Source of the DNA: Ananas comosus
Lineage: Eukaryota > Streptophyta > Magnoliopsida > Poales > Bromeliaceae
Length of the DNA: 64,000 nt
Direction of reading: 5' to 3'
Assembly (NCBI RefSeq): GCF_001540865.1
Contig: NC_033622.1
Span: forward strand, 2,771,454 to 2,835,453
A model generated the notes under the pieces. The model saw only the letters and a program-made list of their open reading frames with translations. It was not told the DNA's origin and ran no database searches. Both the position numbers and the translations under genes were made by a program. Of this stretch, positions 56,756 to 64,000 are shown in pieces; positions within the stretch are counted from its first letter, which is position 1, and every line of letters starts with the position of its first letter.

Positions 56756-57022
56756 TCATCCCTTAGAGCGTAAAATTGATGATAAAACTCCGACATGCGG
56801 TGAAGACGCGATCTTAGCTTTGTTCCACGATCGTCGAACTGGGTATGATATCGTCCTCGTACACGCACCGCACGTACCGGTCGCGGCAGCGGAGCGGTGG
56901 AGCGCGCATTTGCAATCTCGGTGATACGGCCGGCGCTCCCTATCGCCGTGCGAGGCGTCGATGCAGCCCTCAAAGACGGGCCGGAGCAGCCGCCTCCCGG
57001 CGGCGGCGGCTCCGGCAGCCAT
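56756..57022 (-). CDS. Small protein with RPYHRxCxCALH core, function unknown
   Basis: 88 aa from ATG 57022. The sequence runs from an Ala/Gly-rich start through RRLLRPVFEGCIDASHG to RRPYHRDCKCALHRS and TISYPVRRSW. I recall a group of short plant proteins with a FEGC...RRPYHRNCxCALH core and a SYPxRRxW stretch; none has a function known to me. The Cys-x-Cys and His residues could bind metal (inference). The gene is a GC-rich island in AT-rich DNA. The minus-strand TATA-like GTTATATAGC (about 57066-57075) lies 45-50 bp upstream of the ATG, so the leader would be short. The tail after RRSW does not match my memory of the group, so the last exon border may be wrong. The same frame extends upstream without a better ATG context. 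Confidence 0.55.
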   Translation of the reverse strand: MAAGAAAAGRRLLRPVFEGCIDASHGDRERRPYHRDCKCALHRSAAATGTCGACTRTISYPVRRSWNKAKIASSPHVGVLSSILRSKG

Positions 57023-57079
57023 CGTCGACGTGCGAGAGATCGAGCCCCCGCCGCCACCCCCGCAGCTATATAACGATAG

Positions 57080-58604
57080 TATTCTATTGCTTTTATGGTC
57101 AACCACGTTCTTCGCCGAGAGTGGTGGGGTGGTGTATATATATATACACACACGTAGAATGGTGGCCGGATAAATACAAGGGGCTTAGAGGTATCCGCGG
57201 GAGAGCTTTTTACACAAGGTGATCCTATTCTTGTGCCTTGTATATTATATTGAGGAGTACAAAATATGTTGTTGGGTTGTGGGAGAAGGAGACGAATTAA
57301 CGTTCGTGATTAGAGAGAGGGGCATAGGACATGTAAATATATTATAAGGTAAATAAATAGGCGTAAAATTTATTCGAATTATAAATTATTTTGAATTAAT
57401 TGTTTAATTTTTTAAAGTTTTTATTTTATTATCTAATCTTTGAATTTGTTCGGTATAAATTAATAAAGTCATATAAATTTCCTTCAAGGGATAAAAGGAA
57501 ATAAGAAATAACAACTCCTTTATAAGTCATTATAATATAAATGATCAAAAGTTTGATCGAAGAACTAAAAAATTAGAAACAACAACTCCTTTATGCTTTC
57601 AAAGCACCGTAGTCGAACTTCATTAACTAATATTTATATTATTTGCATAACTAATATTTTAATTTATCAAATTAATATATTAACTAAAAATATAATTGAT
57701 TAAATAATTTATTAATATTAATATATTGATTTGTTTTTTTTATAGTTATTCACTAATTAACATTATTCTTCATCATCTCATATAGTATTCCCAATTAATT
57801 AATTTATTACTTATTAAAAAATTATTTTATGAATATTAGGTGCTTATTATTTAGACAAATTATTTTTTCCAATCGTAATTATTTTTATTTCTACCATTTC
57901 AACCCAATCATCCAAATTTAATTTTTCGTATCTCCCACAATATCTAGAGTCTCATTCAAATATAACATTGATCTAATTCCTGCTTATCTCAGAAAATATA
58001 CCCATTCCAAGAATAAGTAAGAATAACTTGTTCCCGAACCAAATAGTTCCTAATTTAAAATTTGAATGCTCCATATAATTTTTCATATTTATCTATTATA
58101 CTTTATGAAATTCTCATAATTATAAATTTATTAAAATAAGTAATTAGCTTAAATTTTAAAGTTAAAGTATCGACTCAAATCAAACAAATTGAAAGGTTGG
58201 ATAGTAAAATCAAAATTTTGAAAGATAAAATAGCCGATTTAAAATGATCTGTAGTTTAGATAATTTATGTATATTATTATCATTTATTAATTATTTTGAT
58301 CATGGTAAGTGAGAGGGTTGTGGACCATAGGGTAAATTTACAACATACCATAGGGTAAATTTACAACATTGGTTTCATGATTTGGATTATTCCCACAATT
58401 TATTATACTAGTATAGTGACCCTCACAGTGCGATAGGTAGGTATTTTGCTTAGTCATAAAGAATATAAAGAATTTTTAAGAAGATTGCCTAGTATTTTTA
58501 TTATTATTTTTTTTATACAACAACTAATAGTAGAATCACCGATATATTTGTTTATACTAATTTTTTACTTCTTTTATTTTGAAAATATTCAAATCGAATA
58601 ATGT
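57080..58604. other. No gene recognised
   Basis: AT-rich spacer. A perfect 23-bp tandem duplication (ACCATAGGGTAAATTTACAA...) lies at 58324-58369. Two related words, AACAACTCCTTTAT, lie at 57510 and 57585. Nothing else seen. Confidence 0.5.
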
Positions 58605-58609
58605 AAGAG

Positions 58610-60443
58610 TGTAGTATCCCTGGTGGCCAGCAGCTGTAGAATTACAGCATCTGAGGCTTGTCGACACATCTGGAGAGTGTCGGGACAAGTCCGAATCATA
58701 TTGACGGGAATTAGACGCAAAACGGACTCGTTGCGACGAGAGAGCAGAATTTTTGCGTTGGAATCTGCAAATGACAGATTTTCAACAAGGTGAATCGGTA
58801 ACACACAGGAGCGTACCGGTACCCTGTGTGTTTACAGCGCAAACTGCTCTCGGGTTGCAAATTCTGCTGCGGGGTACCGGTACGGCATCGGCCTGGTACC
58901 GGTACTCCAGGGTAGGTGAGGGGCTGTTTAGTCTTTTGATGCCTCATTCACTTCACCCTTATCCCCACTACTATATATAGGATAGAGAGAGGCTGAGGAG
59001 GAGTTTATTTCTACTATGCTCTCTTTTTCTAGTTTGACCGTGAGCAAGGTGGAGGCTTCGGGTAAAGTTTGGATCGATGTCGACGACGCGCCGAGGAGCC
59101 GTTCGAGTACGCGGCCGTCGTAGTTGCGTCGTTCGAAGGCCGGGCGAGCGCGTGGTTCCTCTCCTATCGACTTCTTACCGGAATTGGATTAGCGTTTCGA
59201 GGTGGGCTAATAATATGCTTACCGGATTCTACGGATTTTCTCCTAAGCCTAGTTTGTTGTCGACATGTATTTTTGGTCTTGTACATCATGTTAATTAGCT
59301 CAAATTCATTGATATGTATTTTTGCTTGAAATCTGAATTTGGAGTATAGTCGGTGGTTAAGATAAATTATACATGTTGGATTTGGAATTGACTTAGGAGA
59401 AAACTATCAATTCTACACCGTCATTTTCTCAAACTACCAGATTTAGCTCTAGAAGCCGTAGTTTGTTTGTATCTCCACAGTTTGTGGGCGGTGGATACCC
59501 AGAATAGTGTAGAATGAAATTACACTCGTGCTGGGATGTCGAGATTATTTTTACAGTAGTGTATAGACTGTTCCGAACTGTCGGGTGCCGTTGGGGTTGA
59601 CGGTGGACCCAGATTATGGCTGTTAGACTTGTTAGACCCTTCTGTTTTGACTATAGCCTGTGAGAGCCTAATTGAGCTCGGCAGAGATACGCTTGCATAC
59701 TCGGCTCGGTAGCGCCAACGAGTGCCACTCCGGAGTCGGGCCTAATGCTTTTGCGTTGATGTCGTGGTGTCCTAGTTGGACTTGCTCTCCACTGACAATC
59801 CAGCATGGTGATAGTTAGTATAGCTTCGGCAGGCGGGACGGGTGTGTTCACAGTCTCTAGTGAGATTGGGTCAGAGATTGCATTTTCTACAGATAGTTAG
59901 TGTTGGATTCGTGATAGTATAGTGGCATATAGCTGTAGATTTATTTCAGCTTCCTTTACTATCTTTGAACATACATCTGTAGACTTAGTGGGTGAGCCGT
60001 TGAGGTCGGTAGCGGTACCCACTGAAGACTACTTCTTTTTGCAGTAGTTCTCACACCCAGTTGTTGAATCTTTTGCAGAGCCCTCTTCTTCAGCTGCTGC
60101 TGTTGCTGATACAGATCGTGGAAAGGGAGTCGCGAGTTAGATCCCTTCCCGTTTTGCTGCTGATCTAGAGACATACCAGCTACAAGTAGTTGTAGTTTTT
60201 TGTTCTATTACATACTGATGTTAGTTCCTCGCTGACGAGTGGTTCTTGTATCGGGATGCTATGTATGTATGTTGAACCGATAGTTTTATTTATGTATTTC
60301 TTTTAGCAGCTCTATACTACTAGTTGTAGTATTGTATGATTACAGGTACAGGTACAGCTATCGCTTCATATATATGAAAATTTTCTTTATATACGGCGGA
60401 TTTGTCGGCGTGCCCGGAAAAACGAGTAATCCGGGGCATGACA
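58610..60443 (+). mobile_element. Solo LTR D
   Basis: 1834 bp, TGTAGTATCC...GGGGCATGACA, flanked by AAGAG (58605-58609) and AGGAG (60444-60448), a 5-bp duplication with one change. TATA-like TATATATA at 58972-58979, about 360 bp in; pyrimidine tract and GC-rich block downstream. Same family as A-C; no internal region. It includes the conserved micro-ORF ending at 60140. Confidence 0.82.
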
Positions 60444-60600
60444 AGGAGAACAAACTAAATTTTTTTATAAGCATCGCATACAGAAGGACTTACAAATTCA
60501 AAGCCCAATGGTGCAGAACAATCACTAAAGCTAAGAGATTAATTTCTAAGTAAAAAAAAAAAAATCAAAATTATTATACATATATATATATATATATATA

Positions 60601-60802
60601 GTGAAGCTAGAATACTCTCAAAAGCACCAAGGGGGTAGTGCTTTTGAGTTTTTAACCATTGGATGGAGAGATGTAGGGTTGACATGATGGTGGTAGGCGG
60701 AATAGTGTTTGATTCAAAGGGTATTAGTAATTAAGGAGTAGATTCAAGGGCTAGAAACTTAGAAGCACCAAGGGGTTAGTGCTTCTAAAAGTATTCTAGC
60801 TC

Positions 60803-60805
<3 letters not shown>
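60601..60805. mobile_element. Short-family (TA)n-bounded MITE, copy f
   Basis: Tips AGCTAGAATACTCTCAAAAG and (inverted) GAGCTAGAATACTTTTAGAA, then AGCACCAAGG/AGCACTAACC arms of about 60 bp. (TA)n on both sides (60573-60600 and 60806-60860). Confidence 0.8.
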
Positions 60806-60860
<55 letters not shown>

Positions 60861-60864
<4 letters not shown>

Positions 60865-61272
60865 GAAAGAACTCGTAAACACTTACTATATTACTAGAAA
60901 ATATAAATATATCACAAAAAAAAGTACTTTCTTATAGTTTAAATTTTTAGAAAAAATTAATTTTTTTCACGTGATAACAGAGCACGAGATCTTCTGTTTA
61001 TTATATTTTCTATAAAATATAAAATACTATTTAACTTTTTTATGTAATTGAAATCTAAAATATAAGAAAACACCCTTTTATGTATATCTAACATAAANGG
61101 GCGCAAGACTTAGGTTTGGTAAAAAAAGAAAATCAACCTCGGATAATAAGAAAAAGAGTTTGTTAGCTAGGTTCACTAGCTATCTATTGTTAGTGATAGT
61201 AGCGACAATGTACCCAAGGAGAAGCAAGACCATAAGAGCTAAAGGAAAAGGGCCAAGAGGTTCGAAAAAAGA
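60861..61272. other. No gene recognised; single N at 61098
   Basis: AT-rich on the left; composition shifts right of the N at 61098, so this may be a contig join. Nothing else seen. Confidence 0.4.
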
Positions 61273-61791
61273 TTAGAACACAAGTTTTACTTTAAAAAAA
61301 AAAGGAAATAAGGCATTTATAAAGAGGCCATGGCCACTGTGAGCCTTACTATGACTCTGTCCCAGTATATAGGCATTTATAAAGAGGCAAAAAGACATAA
61401 AATAACCCTTAGTATTCAATAAGGACAAAATCGAAGTAGCGAAGGGACCACAAAATTGAAACAGCGAAGAGATATGAAGCGATAATGAATTGGATCCATT
61501 TTTCTCATCAAGAAGGGTAGCCATAAATGGAAACAAAGCGGCGATAATGAAAACTCCGAGAGAAGAAGAGGCGACGATGTACCAGGCCAACTTTCTGTCT
61601 CGAGGAACCACACTCCGAACAAAGTAACAACAAACGAAATGAACCGGTTCAACGATAAGATGAGAAACCAATTCAATGGTAGTGGCAACAAACAAAGCGA
61701 ACCAGTCCAACAATGAGAAGAGAATCCGGCGGTTCAATAGAAAGTATTGAATAGGGAATCCTGACAGGCAGCTCCCATGCTTATAAAGCAA
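61273..61791 (-). CDS. Doubtful hydrophobic ORF, 172 codons
   Basis: I do not recognise it. The translation is rich in Leu, Phe, Val and Ser with three or four possible membrane spans (about 25-50, 70-95, 105-122). A second frame over the same region is also open for about 90 codons with a similar hydrophobic make-up, which argues for base composition rather than selection. No TATA box or homologous motif was found. It may be part of an unrecognised transposon. Listed because it is the longest unexplained ORF in the window. Confidence 0.15.
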   Translation of the reverse strand: MLYKHGSCLSGFPIQYFLLNRRILFSLLDWFALFVATTIELVSHLIVEPVHFVCCYFVRSVVPRDRKLAWYIVASSSLGVFIIAALFPFMATLLDEKNGSNSLSLHISSLFQFCGPFATSILSLLNTKGYFMSFCLFINAYILGQSHSKAHSGHGLFINALFPFFFKVKLVF

Positions 61792-62029
61792 GAAAAACTT
61801 GCCACATTGACTCCTAATACGGAGATTAATAAGAGAATATAGATATTCTATGCATAACGCAAATAAAGAATACTTAGCCTAACTTTAAGAAAGTGAATTT
61901 TGAATTAAAAGTAATTTTCTTTTTAATAGAGTATTTGTTATATTTTTTTTGGAAAATTTTATTTGATCTTTAGAATCAGGTTCCTCAAATCAGAAGACAA
62001 AACTCGCATCCTAAAATCTATTCTAATTT

Positions 62030-62350
62030 TAACTTCAAATTTTAGATTTAATTTTAAATTTTAATTAATTTTAAATTTTTAATTCAAAATTGATAAATTT
62101 GAAATTTTAAAATTCAACATTCTAAATTTTAAAATGCTGAATTTTAAACTTTTAAATTTAATAATTCAAAATTTTAAATTTTAAATTTTAGATTTTAAAA
62201 TTCAAATTTTCAAATCTAAATTTTGTTTTAAAATTTAAGATTTAAAATTTGAATTCTTAAATTTAAAATTTAAAATTTAAAATTTAAAATTTTAAAATTT
62301 AAAATTAAATTTTAGATATTTAATTTTAAATTTTAAATTTAAAAAATTAA
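62030..62350. repeat. Low-complexity AAATTT/TTTAAAATT region
   Basis: About 320 bp of nearly pure permutations of AAATTTTAAA and its complement, with many short perfect palindromes. Similar in kind to 18650-19075. Confidence 0.85.
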
Positions 62351-62954
62351 TTTAGAAAATTTTTCAAATATATAGCTTCATAGAATTGCTTTAAAAATTT
62401 ACTTTCCTAATCAAACTCATTTAAACATTCTACGACTTTTCACTAAAAAAGCAATTCTTGGAACCAAAATAACTTCAACTGGAATCACTTTTCCAAATTT
62501 GAAACTTATAAAAATAAGAGCCTTTAGGAAACAAGTATAAACTCGAACATCATAATTAAGTAAAGTGGCGATGGAAACAGAATGAGGGAAAAAGGATAGA
62601 TCTGCGCAACAAAAAAAAGGATAGATTGGCGCAGCATCGCGTAGGTATTTCACTAATAAAACATAATATGTAACTATCTTCGTCTAAAGTGTACGTGTCC
62701 AACATGGTACATGTGTGAACTCGCTACGTAGATTGCTCCTATCGGTCCTCTATTCAATCCCACATCTGTAAAAACAAAGTCTGAGCCCACGACTTAGGCG
62801 ATTGGGATACTACCGTAAGAAGTTAACAACTAATTTATCAATTTAAAATAATTAACAGTAATATACATAATTACATTATAATGTGCTAATGAGTCTAAAT
62901 CCAAATGCAAAGTATGCAAACAGTGCAATAGAGAAGATATGATTGGTGGGTATT

Positions 62955-62989
<35 letters not shown>

Positions 62990-63043
62990 GGAGTGTGTGC
63001 GAGTTGTGTATTTCAAGAATAGGTTGGATCGATCCGGACGCAC
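62351..63043. other. No gene recognised; poly(T) tract
   Basis: AT-rich spacer with T30 or longer at 62957-62987. Nothing else seen. Confidence 0.4.
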
Positions 63044-63202
63044 TTTTTTTTTGAGAGAGAGAGAGATAGGTAGCACGCTATCCGCTTTGTTTATTTCATT
63101 TAGAAATAAACTTAGCTGAAAATGTGAATCAACTAGGATTCGAACTTGGGTCTTGGGTACCAACCACCAAGCTCTTTGTCACTTGTTCTAGGGACAGTCG
63201 GT
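63044..63202 (-). mobile_element. tRNA-derived SINE, copy 6
   Basis: Same family, minus strand, full head with intact B box (GGATTCGAAC at 63136-63145 on the plus strand) and A-rich tail preceded by (GA)n. No secure target duplication. Confidence 0.82.
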
Positions 63203-63439
63203 GCTCACCTAATATTGTTGAATATAAATAATAGGAATACTATCTAGGAATGGTCGGTGGGTATTGTTGGTACCACAGACACCAAATGCCATACTGTGAC
63301 TCCATCTTATTCCATACCTCGCACCTCCAATATTGTATGTCACTTCAGAATAGCTCTTTATAACGTACGTATCTGACCTCAGGTGTACATTATCTATCCT
63401 CACTGACACTAGCTAGCTAGCTATTTGGACGTTCGGCCA
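63203..63439. other. Unclassified sequence between two SINEs
   Basis: Less AT-rich than the surroundings. It continues after the SINE at 63625-64000 and may be one older repeat split by SINE copy 7. ORFs on the minus strand (63209-63409, 63565-63846) include SINE sequence and are not called. Confidence 0.35.
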
Positions 63440-63457
63440 TCCTAATGCATATTGATC

Positions 63458-63606
63458 TTTTTTTTGAGAGATAAGTAGCACGCTACCCGCTTCGTTTATT
63501 TCATTTAGAAATAAATTTAGCTGAAAATGTAAATCAACTAGGATTCGAACTTAGGTCTCGGGTACTAGCCACCAAACCTTTTGTCACTTGCTCTATGGAC
63601 GGTCGG
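63458..63606 (-). mobile_element. tRNA-derived SINE, copy 7
   Basis: 149 bp with a perfect 18-bp duplication TCCTAATGCATATTGATC (63440-63457 and 63607-63624). B box complement GGATTCGAAC at 63541-63550. Best preserved evidence that this family moves by target-primed reverse transcription. Confidence 0.95.
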
Positions 63607-63624
63607 TCCTAATGCATATTGATC

Positions 63625-64000
63625 GTACCAGTTAATATGCTCGAGTGTCGCCCAATATGTAGCATCCCTAATACGATATACGTGTGCCAGTTTTTCGACG
63701 CCGTACAAGTACCCGGCCATGCTAATGTTTGACTCACGCATGTCTGGCCCTACTAAACTTGGTATTGTATATCGACTCGTGTGTGCCCTATTTGGAATCG
63801 CCACTCCACAGATCATAATAGTGGTAGAATCCCAAATAAAACACAAGAATCACAGATAAAACACTAGATTGGTTCCTCTGAACTACAGAGTCGTGCATGG
63901 CTAATTCATATGAGTTGTATACATTTTACCAAGAACTTGAGTTGGGAGTTTTGTGCATATTTTTTTTTTCCTTTTTTTGTGTGTTTTCTCTGAGGGGAGG
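63625..64000. other. No gene recognised to window end
   Basis: Continues the sequence interrupted by SINE copy 7. Nothing recognisable; T-rich run near 63961. Confidence 0.4.

Noticed and set aside
56845..57222. Overlapping ORFs around the small gene, including a 133-codon minus frame
   Set aside because: Shadows of the frame with RPYHRxCxCALH; Arg/Pro/Ala-rich and without motif.
62876..63163. Minus-strand ORFs sharing QVRILVDSYFQLSLFLNEI-type peptides
   Set aside because: The same peptide arises in every SINE copy (for example 27407-27589, 5203-5502); it is translated SINE body, not a protein family.
63565..63846. 93-codon minus ORF near the window end
   Set aside because: No domain; right of a SINE and possibly part of an unclassified repeat.

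Overview
The window is AT-rich plant nuclear DNA, most likely from a monocot. The genes are GC-rich islands in AT-rich DNA, introns carry GT-AG borders, and the repeats are plant LTR retrotransposons, tRNA-derived SINEs and MITEs. A pineapple-like commelinid is my best guess, but that is inference only. I see no organellar, bacterial or viral replicon and no CRISPR array, and I noticed no tRNA or rRNA gene.

Three host genes can be supported, all on the minus strand. The first is a five-exon STP-type monosaccharide/H+ symporter (13850-21895) with a 5.76 kb first intron. The second is an intronless TM9SF/TMN (nonaspanin) gene (36253-38181). The third is a short gene (56756-57022, 88 codons) with a conserved-looking RPYHRxCxCALH core. 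A 172-codon hydrophobic ORF at 61273-61791 is doubtful.

Layout: 811-5001 is a decayed Ty3/gypsy chromovirus with 5-bp duplications (ATAAA). 5486-11623 is a decayed Ty1/copia element with both LTRs, an initiator-Met primer-binding site and a GAGTG duplication. 13.8-22 kb is the sugar transporter. 22-33 kb is MITEs, two hAT-like elements (one carrying six nested insertions), a 268-bp TRIM and SINEs. 36-39 kb is the TM9 gene, with a SINE about 115 bp upstream of its ATG that was itself split by a MITE. 39899-41927 is a 2-kb Mutator-type giant inverted repeat with GC-rich cargo in both arms. 44.7-60.4 kb holds four solo LTRs of one family, one nested inside another, among a dense set of foldback elements bounded by (TA)n/(GA)n microsatellites. 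60-64 kb is further AT-rich repeat DNA with two SINEs.

The host genes are unrelated in function (plasma-membrane sugar uptake, Golgi/endosomal membrane protein, unknown small protein). The main interest lies in the repeat biology: microsatellite-bounded foldback elements, three-level nesting, exclusively solo LTRs that carry a conserved micro-ORF, and very long hairpins likely to yield small RNAs. Boundaries and target-site duplications were read by eye; percent identities are hand estimates.
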